From positions 171,887,001 to 171,951,000 of the forward strand of contig NC_135787.1 of NCBI RefSeq assembly GCF_051106095.1: 64,000 nt of DNA, written 5' to 3'. The translations under genes and the position numbers were made by a program. Below the pieces are notes generated by a model that saw only the letters and a program-made list of their open reading frames with translations, was not told the DNA's origin and did not search any database. Below are positions 10,132 to 21,049 of this stretch, piece by piece. Within the stretch, counting starts at the first letter, position 1, and the number at the start of each line of letters is the position of its first letter. Origin of the DNA: Pogona vitticeps. Taxonomy: Eukaryota; Chordata; Lepidosauria; Squamata; Agamidae.

Positions 10132-11982
10132 ACATTGCTGCCATAGTACTGTATTCATCAATAGAAGAAGCTCAGAAATATGTATACAATAATATTTTGC
10201 TACAATTCTAGTACCAAATACGTGACTTAAAAAACCAAACAAAAGCAAAACGGTTCCAGTTATGCAATCCTTAATGTGCTGGCTTGAATGTAATACTAGC
10301 TCATAATTCATCAATAACAAATAACCCCCCACCCTGCATGGCTTGTACACCTCCCTCCACTCCCCCTATATGGATACCATAAGGAATTCAAAAGTTTTTG
10401 CTTCCACTTTTTATTAACTGTAGTCTGCCATGTCAAACTTAGTTAACATTAAGTATGGCTAGAGAAGACAACTCAACTTCTAACTATAATTTGCAAAGCA
10501 GGCTTGTTTTCACTAATAAGTGGATATGCTGAAGATATGCACTGCTAAATCGTTAAAAATTTTCTAGATATCACTAGTTTAACTTGCATTTGAAAAATCA
10601 TTGTTTTCACATCAAAAAACAAAAAAACAAAACAAAAAACAAAACCATACCAGGCCAGACAACATTCAGACTTGCCCTAAGGCCTTAGATAAATATTAAC
10701 AGATAAAAGTACTGCTATTTAATCCCTGAATTTAAAAAAAATTCAGTTTTGAACTGAGAAGTGCAAAACACAATTAATTCTCAACATGTCATCCACTACC
10801 ACCCAACAAAGTCTAAGTATATTATTTACAAATAGTGAAAGGAATATTACTGCATTATAAAGGCCAAGCATAAGAGAGAAGGGGAAATCACTATCTTCCA
10901 CTAGGTAATTTCCACTTAAAGCCTTGCAGCAATGAAACATTCATTTACTTCTGCACTACTCAAAATCTGCATTACGTTAATTCTGCATTCTCAACCATTT
11001 ACTCTAGATGCTGCTCTCAAAAATTATTAGAGCTGATTGAAGTGATTTCAATCAACCAGATTATTTTCTGTGCAGTTATTCTGCACATAGTAATCCACTA
11101 TGGTATATCTGAGTTCCTTCATCTAATTTAGCCAATTGGGCTGCAACCCTATAGATGGAAGTAAGATCTGCCAAACTCAATGAAGGTGAATTCTGAATCA
11201 CTATGCATTTCAGATGTAGTTTGCTCTATTGTTTTACTGCATTTGCATTTCTATTAAGGCTACAAGTTCTGTCACTGATATCCCAATGTTCTGCAGATAA
11301 CTTTCCTGAATTAATCAAAGGCCACTGATAGAGTACAGGTTTTCCAGCCAACCTGACTGATCCTGTAAAATTCTCTGAGTAGAATTGTTTTTCAAAAAGC
11401 ATTTTACTATAACCATAGTAACTATAATTGCAATTTAAAAGAAAAAAACATATTCTGCCCTTAATTAAACAAGAAACTTAGAATAGGCAAATCCACACAA
11501 CTATTTTCCTACTTTTTTAAAATTAAGATAATTCATTTTTTTAAAAAAAATCCACACGTCATGGGAGCAAACTATGCACTCTGAGAGTCATACTCGATTA
11601 GTCACATGTGTAGACATTCAAACTAAGCAAGCAAAGAAAAAGTCTGCAGATACAGGGCAATGTCTTTTTCCAGGAGTTGGGCCAACGCTCTCAGATTTCC
11701 ACGAACAACACCCCTAACTCCGTGACTTAAAAAGACGGTTAAGCTACACTGTACAAGAAGGCACTGTACACAGGGACAAGGTTTGAGATGGAAAAATGGT
11801 TTGAGATGGGGGGGAAAAAAGACGGGGAGAGGGAAGAGAGAAGCCCATATATCTGAGACCCATAAAACAAGAGATCATTGGCAGAGTGATGGGAAAAACA
11901 AAACACAAGCGCACACTCTTGGAAAGTGAAATGACATCTAGCTCATGACGCCGCAAAACCCACCCACCTTTCGGGTTCTTAC

Positions 11983-13030
11983 GTGTCCAGATCCGAGACA
12001 AGACCGGGAGCTCCTCGAAGGGGGAGGAGGGCCGCTTTCCGACAACTTCTAACCTCCCCCCAACCCGAGGAAGGAGATCATGGGGGGGTGTCCCCCCCAG
12101 ACTTTCCCCACCGTGGTGCAGCAATCGGGCAGGCAGATACTCTCCCACCTACCCACCCCCTGACCGACCCCATTCACTTAAGGAGACGCGCCAAGAACAG
12201 ACAAAAGCCGGCCTGCAGAAAACAGACTCCGCGCCAGCCCAGGCGGGGGGGGGGGGGGTTAAAAAGGCGGCGGCGGCGGCGGCGGCTTTGGCCCGGACTG
12301 CAGAAAGAAAAAAAGGCGGCCACGGCTTTTAGAAGAGCCTCTTTAAAAACACACACACATCGTGGACGTGTGAGGTAGAGGCGTCCCCCACCTCTCCGCC
12401 CCACCTCCCCGGGCGACCCTACGGATCCCTCAGCGTCCCCTTCGCGAGAGCGGAAAGCGAGGAGGCCGGAACGGCGCTTCCTTCACCCCTCCCTGCTTCG
12501 ACGCCAACAGACAAACACCCCCCCCCCCTCCACCGTCGCCGCCTCGCCCGCGGTGGCCATACTCGCGCCCCGTTTCTTCACGGGTCCTGTCACGGCAGCC
12601 GCTCCCCATCTCGCCTCACGGGCCTTTGTCGCCGCCGCCTCTCTCCCTCCCCCACCCCGTCTGTTTTCGTTTTTTTTCCCCCCTGGTTAAGGGTTGAGGC
12701 AGCGGCCGCCAGGCAGCCCGCGGCGTCCCTCCTGCCGCCGCCGCCGTTGTCTCCTCCTCCTCCTCTTGGCGGCAGCAGGAGGAGTACAAAGACGCGGGCA
12801 GGCGGGAGCGGGGCCAGGCCCGCGCTTCAGGGTCTGCTCTCGCTGCCTGCCTGCCTGCCTTCCCGCTTGCTCGCCCGCCCGCTCCCGCTTTCTCGCCCTG
12901 GCGCTGCCTTTCTCCTGCTCCCCGCACTTCCTGGTCCCCTCAGCGACGGCGCGGCGGCAACGCCGGAGCCCGGGGAGGGAGACGGACATTTCATTCGAGC
13001 CTGCAGTGAAACCGGTTACCAATCATTGGC
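11983..13030 (-). other. NFYB: Candidate NFYB 5'UTR exon region (donor at 11983)
   Basis: The minus strand reads CTGGACAC|GTAAGA at 11990-11977, a strong donor at the edge of the CpG island and the best donor I found upstream of the first coding exon. An exon ending at 11983 would be untranslated if translation starts at 8222. The transcription start is not determined; it should lie between about 12.0 and 13.0 kb. Confidence 0.45.
13019..13029. promoter_or_regulatory. Palindromic double CCAAT box in the NFYB CpG island
   Basis: The sequence CCAATCATTGG is a perfect 11-bp inverted repeat, a CCAAT pentamer on each strand separated by one base. NF-Y, whose B subunit is encoded by this gene, binds CCAAT. 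Because the two sites overlap in footprint, only one trimer should occupy them at a time. Confidence 0.6.
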
Positions 13031-13860
13031 CGGAGCCAGGCACAAACCTCCAGTGCGGCCCTGGTTGGCTCCCTCCGCAAATCGGCTGTTTGGTTGGACA
13101 GAAAATGGCTGCGAAGGAACCAGTCCCAGCGCGGAGCACCGCTTCCCGGAGTCGGCCTGCCCTCCCTCCGCGCCGCCTCCTGCCCGCTCCCCCCTCCCTT
13201 CCTCCCTCAGAAGCGGCTCTTCCCGCTCTGGGGATTCCCTCCCGCCGCTGCTGCTGCTCCTCCTCCTCCTCCCGCTTTCTAGCAGCGCCTCAGAATCAAA
13301 CAACAACCCCGCGGGCGGTGTGCGGGCGAAGCGACGCTGGTCGGCCCTTCCTTCGCTGTTTATAAACGGAGACCGGGTTGGGCTCAAGACTTGTTGCCGC
13401 CTGGAGGCGAGAGCGCGGGGAAAGAAGCTCCGCCTCGCCGTCTCCAAGTGCCTAGCGCTCTCAACAAGAGTCAAGTTTATTTGGGCGCCTGGTTTTGCAA
13501 ACTTCCTAACCAGCCACGCGAGCCTCTTCCTCCACACAGAATCTTGGATATAAATTCATTGTTGGGGCGGACCTCCGAGCCCTTAACAATATTAGCCTGT
13601 TGCAGCAAAAATTATATGAAGAGTAAAAGTCCTGTGGTTCCTTGAAGATGAAAACATTTGTTATGACATAAATCAAGGTGCACAACCTGTGTAGCTCCCC
13701 AGACCTTGCTTTAACTGCTGGCATGTAAGGCTTGACAAACATTCCCACACATTTCTCACAACATTTTAAAAGGCAGATTCCATTGATTCACACACGCACA
13801 CAACCCATCCACCCACGAATACATACTGCTTTCCTCACCCCTCATCTTTCATTGTCCGGG

Positions 13861-13981
13861 AATGAATGAATGAATGAATGAATGAATGAATGAATTTATT
13901 TATTTATACATACATACATACATACATACATACATACATACATACATACATACATACATACATACATACATACATACATAC
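13861..13981. repeat. (AATG)n-(TTTA)n-(TACA)n compound microsatellite
   Basis: Three adjoining tetranucleotide arrays are followed by CCCCGCCCATCTGGTC, which is the complement of an L2-type tail. The arrays probably grew from a LINE tail. Confidence 0.9.
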
Positions 13982-14109
13982 CCCGCCCATCTGGTCTTGC
14001 GACCACTCTAGGCGGCTTTCAGGAATTCAGGACATCCCTATGAAGCTGACTTTCCTCCACTCTTATATTCATCAGCTGAGAAAGGCAAGGACTTCTTCAA
14101 AAATAATAT

Positions 14110-14640
14110 TTGGTGGTGGAGGCAAAGTCTATTAATGATATCTACGGATCAACTCTGAGTGCTCACTTGGAAAGACAGATCCTGAAGCTGAGGCTCCAAT
14201 ACTTTGGCCATCTCATGAGAAGAGAAGACTCCTTGGAAAAGACCCTGATGTTGGGAAAGTGTGAAGGCAGGAGGAGAAGGGGACGACAGAGGATGAGGTG
14301 GTTGGACAGTGTCATTGAAGCGAACAACATGAATTTGACCCAACTCCGGGAGGCAATGGAAGACAGGAGGGCCTGGCGTGCTCTGGCCCATGGGGTCACA
14401 AAGAGTCGGACACATCTCATGAGAAGAGAAGACTCCCTGGAAAAGACCCTGATGTTGGGAAAGTGTGAGGGCAAGGGGAGAAGGGGACGACAGAGGATGA
14501 GATGGCTGGACAGTGTCATTGAAGCGAACATCAATTTGACCCAACTCCGGGAGGCACTGGAAGACAGGAGGGCCTGGCATGCTCTGGCCCATGGGGTCAC
14601 GAAGAGTCGGACACGACTTAATGACTAAACAACAACAAAA
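14110..14640 (+). mobile_element. BovB (RTE) 3' end with internal tandem duplication
   Basis: The translation gives SAHLERQILKLRLQYFGHLM, RREDSLEKTLMLGKCEGRRR, RGRQRMRWLDSVIEANNMNL and GVTKSRT, the diagnostic BovB C-terminus, ending ACGACTTAATGACTAAACAA with a CAA-rich tail. A 204-bp unit (14210-14413) is repeated at 14414-14617. The frame stays open across both units, giving a 172-codon frame. The copy is strongly 5'-truncated. Confidence 0.9.
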
Positions 14641-15078
14641 AATGGATCGTTAAACTGATAATGGTTTTTCCTTGGGTACATATTTAAGATCCTCAGCATA
14701 TTTAGGATTCCAAGGGGGCAAGCACCCTCTCTTGTTTTTCCCCCACAGACAATCATGAAGAGAGGTGGGGTATAAAAGCCAAATAGACTGAGCCTGTGGC
14801 TGGTAAAGTTCTCTCCAAAAGATCAGCATAGTGAAGAGATAGCCTTTCCTTTCTCAGATGTTAATAAGTTACAACACAATAGTCCCAATGCAAATTCTTG
14901 GGGCACCCCCTTCAAATTTCTCCATTACAGGATAATTTATAATTTGTACTTTCTGCTTTCTCCTCTTTAAACAGTTGCCGATCCATAAGAAGAACTGTCC
15001 TATTATGTGATAGCTATATTTGATTGGCAAATGATTTTGTCAAAAAATTCCTTGAAAATGCAAGCAGAAAATATCTGC

Positions 15079-15220
15079 CAGTGGTCTGGGAAATTTGTGG
15101 CCTTCCAGATATTGCTACTGCAACTCCAATCAGCCCTGACCAGCACAACTAATGATAAGGGATGCTAAGAGTTGCAGCCCAACAATGTTCGAAAGGCCAT
15201 AGATAGGTTCATCATCCCTA
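15079..15220. mobile_element. Degraded hAT-like foldback MITE
   Basis: The left half (GGCCTTCCAGATATTGCTAC, CAACTCCAATCAGCCCTGAC) and the right half (GAGTTGCAGCCCAACAATGT) are imperfect complements. It starts CAGTGG and resembles the common squamate foldback family. Confidence 0.55.
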
Positions 15221-15332
15221 ATCTATGAGATCATCCTTATCTGGTGTCAGATTTAGGATGAAGTTAAGTAAGGCACAGTCTCGGATTATGAGGAGACCTC
15301 TAAATACCAACAAAAACAGCTACTTCATTTCA

Positions 15333-15334
<2 letters not shown>

Positions 15335-15380
<46 letters not shown>
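15335..15380. repeat. (GT)n microsatellite
   Basis: It is 23 uninterrupted GT units. Confidence 0.97.
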
Positions 15381-15383
<3 letters not shown>

Positions 15384-15716
15384 GTAGTATACATATTTAG
15401 TAGTGCTGTGGAGGTTCTTAGATTCAAAGTATTTAAGGCCATCAGCATGTATTGATTTAGGTTTGCCCATGTATGTATATGTTGACATTTTCAAGGAATT
15501 CTGAATGGCAGTGACTGAGGACATAGCTTTGTAGAAGTGATGTTGACCTCTTTTACAGCAAGACTTGTCCTTCTATAAACTTGGCAATGGCATACATGAT
15601 AAAATGTATAAACTTACCTCTCCTTTTTGCTGCATTATGACAAATGTGTGCAAAATAGCATTCCCAATACTGTATCAACTGTAATAATTTTTGAAAATCA
15701 TATCATGTTTTTGTTT

Positions 15717-17936
15717 GTTGTTGATAAGTCGTGTCTGATTCTTCGTGACCCCATGGAACAGAGCACACCAGGCCCTCCTGTCTTCCACTGCCTCCCAGAG
15801 TTTGGTCAAATTCATGTTGGTAGCTTCAATGACACTGTCCAACCATCTCATCCTTTGACGTCCCCTTCTCCTCTTGCCTTCACACAGTCCAGGGGACTCT
15901 CAAGAGTCTCCTCCAGCACCATAATTCAAAAGCATGAATTCTTCAGTGGTCAGCCTTCTTTATGGTCCAGCTCTCACTTCCATACATCGCTACTGGAAAA
16001 GCCATAGCTTTGACTATACGGACCCTTGTCAGCAAGGTGATGTCTCTGCTTTTTAAGATGCTGTCTAGGCTTGTCATCACTTTCCTCCCAAGAAGCAGGC
16101 ATCTTTTAATTTCATGGCTGTTGTCACCATCTGCAGTGATCATGGTGCCCAAGAAGGTAAACTCTGTCACTGCCTCCATATCTTCCCCTTCCATATGCCA
16201 GGAGGTGATGGGACCAGTGGCCATGATCTTAGGTTTTTTTTTAATGTTGAGCTTCAGACCATTTTTTGCACTCTCCTCTTTCACTCTTATTAAGAGGTTC
16301 TTTAATTCCTCCTCCCTTTCTGCCATCAGAGTGGTATCATCTGCATATCTGAGGTTGTTGGTATTTCTTTCGGCAATCTTAATTCCGCCTTGGGATTCCT
16401 CCAGTCCTGCCTTTCGCATGATGTATTCTGCATATAAGTTAAATAAGCAGGGAGACAATATACAGCCTTGTTGTACTCCTTTCCCGATTTTGAACCAAGC
16501 AGTTGTTCTATATCCAGTTCTAACTGTTGCTTCTTGTTCCACATATAGATTTCTCAGGATACAGATAAGATGGTCAGGCACTCCCATTTCTTTAAGAACT
16601 TGCCATAGTTTGTTGTGGTCCACACAGTCAAAGGCTTTTGTGTAGTCAATGAAGCAGAAGTAGATGTTTTTCTGGATCTCTCTGGCTTTCTCCATAATCC
16701 AGCACATGTTAGCAATTTGGTCTCTAGTTCCTCTGCCCGTTCAAAAACCAGCTTGTATTTCTGGGAGTTCTTGGTCCACATACTGCTGAAGCTTACTTTG
16801 TAGGATTTTTGAGCATAACCTTGCTAGGGTGTGAAATGAGTGCTATTGTACGGTAGTTGGAGCATTCTTTGGCACTGGCCTTCTTTGGGATTGGGATGTA
16901 GACTGATCTTTTCCAATCCTCTGGCCAATGCTTAGTTCTCCAAACTTGCTGGTATATTGAGTGTAGCACCTTAACAGTGTCATCTTTTTTTAAAAAAATA
17001 CTTCAACTGGAATGCCATCACCTCCACTGGCCTTGTTGTTAGCCATGCTTTCTAAGGCCCACTTGACTTCACTCTCCAGGATGTCTGGCTCAAGGTCAGC
17101 AGCCATACTATCTGAGTTGTCTGAGACATCCAGATCTTTCCGGTATAATTACTCTGTATATTCTTGCCATCTCTTCTTGATGTCTTCTGCTTCTGCGAGG
17201 TCCCTATCATTTTTGTCCTTTATCACAGTGGTCCCCAACCTTGGGCCTCCAGATGTTCTTGTACTGCAACTCCCAGAAGCATTCACCACCACTTCTGCTG
17301 ATCAGGATTTCTGGGAGTTGAAGTCCAAGAACATCTGGAGGCCCACGGTTGATATAGCTTTATCATGTCCATCTTTGCACAAAATGTTCCTTTAATATCT
17401 CCTATTTTCTTGAACACATCTCTGGTTTGTCCCTTTCTATTATTTTCCTCTATTTCTTTGCACCGTTCCTTTAAGAAAGCCCTCTTGCTATTCCTTGGAA
17501 GTCTGCATTTCTGTAAATTTCCCTATTCTCCTTGTATTTGGTTTCCCTTCTCTTCTCTGCTATTTGTAAGGCCTCATTGGACAGCCACTTTGCTTTCTTG
17601 CATTTCCTTTTCTTTGGGATGGTTTTTGTTGCTGTCTCCTATGCAATGTTACAAGCCTCCATCCATAGTTCTTCAGGCACTCTGTCCACCAAATCTAGTT
17701 CCTCAAATCTATTCTTCACTCCCACTGTGTATTCATAAGGGATTTGGTTTAGATTATACCTGACTAGCCCTGTGGTTTATAGCTTGCGTTTTGCTATAAG
17801 AAGCTGATGGTCAGAGCCACAGTCAGCTCCAGGTCTTGTTTTTGTTGGCTGTATAGTGCTTCTCCATCTTTGTCTGCAGAGAATATAATCAATCTGATTT
17901 CAGTATTGCCCATTTTTTGAGTCTTTTTGGCAATGC
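15717..17936 (-). mobile_element. BovB (RTE) LINE, 5'-truncated, with RT domain
   Basis: The minus strand encodes an RTE-clade reverse transcriptase. An uninterrupted 254-codon frame (16707-15943) includes FCFIDYTKAFDCVDHNKLWQ, GCILSPCLFNLYAEYIMRKA, the catalytic YADD at 16347-16336, and GPITSWHMEGEDM. It continues in other frames toward both ends, so at least a few frameshifts are present. The 3' part lacks some of the segment between KKADH and the RGRQRMRW region. The 3' end is at 15717, with the BovB tail ACGACTTATCAACAACAAAC. The upstream part (16710-17936) covers pieces of the endonuclease-RT linker and is cut by a hAT MITE at 17226-17357. BovB is known for transfer between squamates and ruminants. 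Confidence 0.92.
17226..17357. mobile_element. 136-bp-type hAT foldback MITE inside BovB
   Basis: It begins CAGTGGTCCCCAACCTTGGG and is self-complementary (CCAGATGTTCTTGTACTGCA against GTCCAAGAACATCTGG). Perfect 8-bp duplications CTTTATCA flank it (17218-17225, 17358-17365). It postdates the BovB insertion. Confidence 0.85.
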
Positions 17937-17939
17937 ATA

Positions 17940-19050
17940 CAGGGCCATCTGACTTTTAACCTTAATCTGAAAAATGTTACTGGTTGTGTGTTTTTTCATA
18001 CTATGAGAAACTATAGTAAACAGAAATTTTCCAGAGGAAAAAAGGTACAGATATTGGCAGCAGATAATGTGGTTTCAGCTACAGTGAAAGTGTGCTGGCA
18101 TAGATCAAAGACTTATCGGAATCTTGTGGTTTCCATCTAGAAGTTCTCAGGTATGGTACCAGCTCTTTTTATTGACACTGTCTTGCTTTTTGCAACACAC
18201 ATAGGTTGAAAGCTATGATTATGAGCTATGCTAATGTCAACATACAGGCTTTGCACAGCAAGCCTGTGCATGTCTGGCAAGGCTTTACTGGAAATCAGAA
18301 AATGTGCTGCTGGAAGCTATTAGAAACCAAAACAGACAGATTCTGCAACAAAATGGTGCAGAATGGAGTGCTTCTGTTAAATTCGCTATCAGACATTCAA
18401 CCAGCTATTCCTCTCTTAAGAATGCTACTACATGGCATCTCTCAGAAGATAGGCAAACGTTTAGTGTCTACCTATTTATTTAAGTATCTGGTAGAATAAA
18501 AGCAAGGCTGTTTGCAATCAATAAGACATTATAGATACACCACTACAACGTTGCATAGCAACATTTAAAACAATAAAATCAATCACAGTAAATAAGAGTC
18601 ATATCATTAGTCATCAGAAGTACAGTCATCCATTCAAATACAGTATGTGACAACTAATTTGAACAAGAAGGTTTCAGAAAGATAACAAATTTGTATCCAG
18701 GTGGATTTCAAAGGGGAGGAAGTCTCATAATAATTTGTAGACCCATCAGAATTTTTACAAAGGAAAGCATATCAATCACATTGCAACTAGTTATTTCCAG
18801 CAAGGAAAATAACTACTACCAAATCATTGCCATTCGGCCATAAACAACAAGAAAAGGGAAGAAGAAAAAAGGAGCAGCAGCATCAAGAAATCAAGAAAAG
18901 CATTAAATTTGGATTATGATGTCATCTGGACTCCAACACATGACAAAAATATGTGTGAAGAAGAAGGTAGGACGATCAAATCCGTTCAATGAAATTTAAC
19001 AACAACAACAAATACTCTTGCCAATTTATGTCATGGGGAGGACAAAGACC
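17940..19050. other. Intergenic stretch without named feature
   Basis: This is AT-rich DNA with a 97-codon plus-strand open frame (18206-18499) that has no recognisable protein signature. Near 18990-19010 there is a short CAA-rich piece resembling a BovB tail. I see nothing else. Confidence 0.5.
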
Positions 19051-19054
19051 CATC

Positions 19055-19175
19055 AGCTCAGTAAAAAGTTTTTTAAAAAAAGACAAAAACATAGTGGTGC
19101 CTTAAAGACTAACTTTTATATTTTCAATGTGAGCTTTCCTGGACAAGTCCACTTAGATTTAAGAGTTTTTCTTCT
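19055..19175 (-). mobile_element. Penelope-like family 2 fragment
   Basis: GTGGTGCCTTAAAGACTAAC and GTGAGCTTTCCTGGACAAGT match the arms of the foldback element at 33520-34465. It includes a degraded hammerhead-like segment on the minus strand (19162-19126). Confidence 0.55.
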
Positions 19176-19499
19176 TAGTTCCTCCACCGGTGCCCTTTGA
19201 AGTCTCAGTCTTTCCATTTCTTGGTGGCAATCTCCCTTGGAATTGCTGCTATAATAGTTGTGGGTTTTTCTATTCCACCAAGTCGCTTTCTAGTTAGGGT
19301 GACCTTTTGGATTAATAATCTCCAAATTCTATTGTTCAGTTCTTGCAAGTACAAGGCCGTGGCTTCTCCTCTTGAGTCAATCGATCTCTTATTTGGTCAT
19401 CTTCTTCTGTTGCCTTCAACTTTTCCCTGCACCACTGAAAGAATTGTCAATGACCAAAACAAACAAACAAACAAAAACAGCCCACGAAGAACCACCCGC

Positions 19500-20050
19500 A
19501 GGATCCACTTCGGCCAGCAGGGGTCGCACCTTCCCTTTAGTTCCGCCTCGTTCGCGTTTCATTCATTTGTTTCAGGTTCCATTGCCATCGCAACCAGCGG
19601 CTCTTGACACGGCGGGAAGGCCGGTGGCCGCTGCAGGCGGCGGCGGCGGCACCACCGCGATGGAGAGCCAGGCAGCTCCCTGTTGCAGCACGAAACTGTC
19701 GGAGGTGTGGAAAGTGCAGGGGCTCCCCGGTTCCGTCGGCTCCTGAGAGAGGGTCCTTCCCCGGCATCAACTGCGTTTTCCGCGGGGCGGAGAAAACTTT
19801 CGACCGTGTCAAGGCGCCGAGTGGCCGGAAGAGGGCGCCGCGAGCAGACGAGAGGCGCCCCTGCCGGCGGGGCGAAGGAAGCGCAGCCATGGGCAGCTCC
19901 GCCACGAAGGGCGGGCCAGTCCGGCAAGCGCCCCCTGGTCCCTTCGCCTGGCAGCCAGAGGGGAAGGCGAAAGCCCGGCCCTCCAGAGGTGGGTCGTGCC
20001 CCACCCCTGGCGTTGGAGGGTGGGCGGGAGGGAGGGAGGGAGGGAGGAGA
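19500..20050. promoter_or_regulatory. Second CpG island, between NFYB and TXNRD1
   Basis: It is 550 bp of GC- and CpG-rich sequence (GGCGGCGGCGGCGGCACC near 19637) surrounded by AT-rich DNA. A position upstream of TXNRD1 on its strand fits a distal alternative promoter, as amniote TXNRD1 is known to use upstream first exons. No other gene is recognised here. Confidence 0.6.
19889..19988 (+). CDS. Possible alternative first exon (MGSSATKGG...)
   Basis: An ATG in a strong context (GCAGCCATGGG) opens 33 codons, MGSSATKGGPVRQAPPGPFA then WQPEGKAKARPSR, up to a good donor (CCAGAG|GTGGGT) in phase 1. The N-terminal MGSS could be a myristoylation signal; the human TXNRD1 glutaredoxin-bearing isoform also begins with an MG motif, but the sequences do not otherwise match. 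No downstream glutaredoxin exon was found by eye, so assignment to TXNRD1 is inference. A second ATG at 19661 opens a shorter frame (MESQAAPCC...). It may instead be a non-coding transcript or chance open frame in GC-rich DNA. Confidence 0.3.
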
Positions 20051-20454
20051 GAGGGTGATGCGTTTGGATCCACAGTCAGTGCCTTTAAAAAAAGATCACA
20101 TCATATTTAAATGAATATCATTAATAAGATGTATCTGTCTTAATTACTGATAGTGAGAAGGGTTCAGAAGGCTTAGGCACCTTTAGTAAGCCCAGCCTTA
20201 TCACTAGACAGAGTGAGGTGGTTGCCCTCAGGCGACACACAATTTGGGTCTCCTCCCGAAAGGGTGACTGGTGTCATTTTAGTTCCAGCGAAGGGAAGAG
20301 GTTCCTGTGGGATTTCTCCGCCTACTGTGCCAAAACCATTTGGCTGACTTGCAGTAGCATAAAAACAAAAAACCAAGCCGATACTTTGAACTTGGGTCTT
20401 GGAAATGGATTGGGAGTCCTTAAAGACCTAAATCGTGGAGGACCATTCTAACTG

Positions 20455-20805
20455 AAGCGGCGCCTGCTCCCCTATGTTCCTGCCCAAATATTCAGATCAC
20501 CTTCAGAAGGCTTTCTCTGAGTACTCGTGCCCATAATGGTGCGGCAGGCAACTATCAGCAAAAGAGCCTTCTCTGGAGTGGCCCCCCTCTCTGTGGATTC
20601 CCTCTCCCAAGAGACCAGACGGTAACTTTTTTTCCTGGCAGGCATTCAAACTCAGATTTTCTTGATGGTGCTGCTGCTTCAGTTTTATGGATGGATCTTA
20701 ACACCTATTGTAGTATTTGTGACTATATTGATTATATTGTATTGTGAACCATCCTGAGGGCTTTGCCATTTGGGTAGTATCTAAACGTATAAAATGAACG
20801 AATTG
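20455..20805 (+). mobile_element. L2/CR1-like LINE 3' end
   Basis: Fragments such as AFSEYSCP and the motif reading KEPSLEWPPSLWIPSPKRP resemble the C-terminal region of L2 ORF2 (RAFSxVAPxLWNSLP). It is followed by a TATTGTAAxCCxCCTGAGGG type 3'UTR. Confidence 0.55.
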
Positions 20806-20825
20806 AGTAGGGTGAAGAAGTATAA

Positions 20826-20962
20826 TAATCTTAGAACTGCAGAGCTGGAAGGGACCCTATGGGTCATCAAATCCAACCCTTGACAGGGAGGCAAGGTGAG
20901 GAATCGAATTCCCAACCTCTGGCTCCACAGCCAGAGGCCTAAACCACTGAGCTCTCCAACAG
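20826..20962 (-). mobile_element. tRNA-headed SINE with CR1-like tail
   Basis: The plus strand reads TTAGAACTGCAGAGCTGGAA and GGGACCCTATGGGTCATC, the complement of the tail. Head complement sequence (GGCTCCACAGCCAGAGGCCT, AAACCACTGAGCTCTCC) follows at the right. It appears nearly full-length. Confidence 0.8.
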
Positions 20963-21049
20963 TTCTTGACGGACTGGTCCCAGGTTGCCCACTGAGAGTT
21001 TTGGGATTGGCACAGGTCAAAGGTTGTTCAAATTGAGGTTGCCACAAAC

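Larger units (their letters stand above)
8223..11982 (-). other. NFYB: NFYB 5' intron
   Basis: This is the interval between the candidate 5'UTR donor at 11983 and the first coding exon. It is AT-rich and holds two minus-strand SINEs (9397-9521 and 9791-10131). Long stretches at 8230-9390 and 10135-11980 show no recognisable element. Confidence 0.6.
11950..13500. promoter_or_regulatory. CpG island, NFYB promoter region
   Basis: This is a sharp change from AT-rich DNA to about 1.5 kb of GC- and CpG-rich sequence, with GGC repeats (about 12267-12285), a G run (12245-12258) and many GCC/CCT runs. Its place at the 5' end of NFYB makes it that gene's promoter. Long overlapping open frames on both strands here are explained by the scarcity of stop codons in GC-rich DNA. 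Confidence 0.8.

Noticed and set aside
12694-13553. Long open frames of up to 268 codons on both strands
   Set aside because: They overlap in several frames within a CpG island, lack known domains and are rich in Arg, Pro, Ser and Gly. Scarcity of stop codons in GC-rich DNA explains them.
13861-13981. Regularly spaced repeats resembling an array
   Set aside because: They are simple tetranucleotide microsatellites without spacers, and the genome is eukaryotic.
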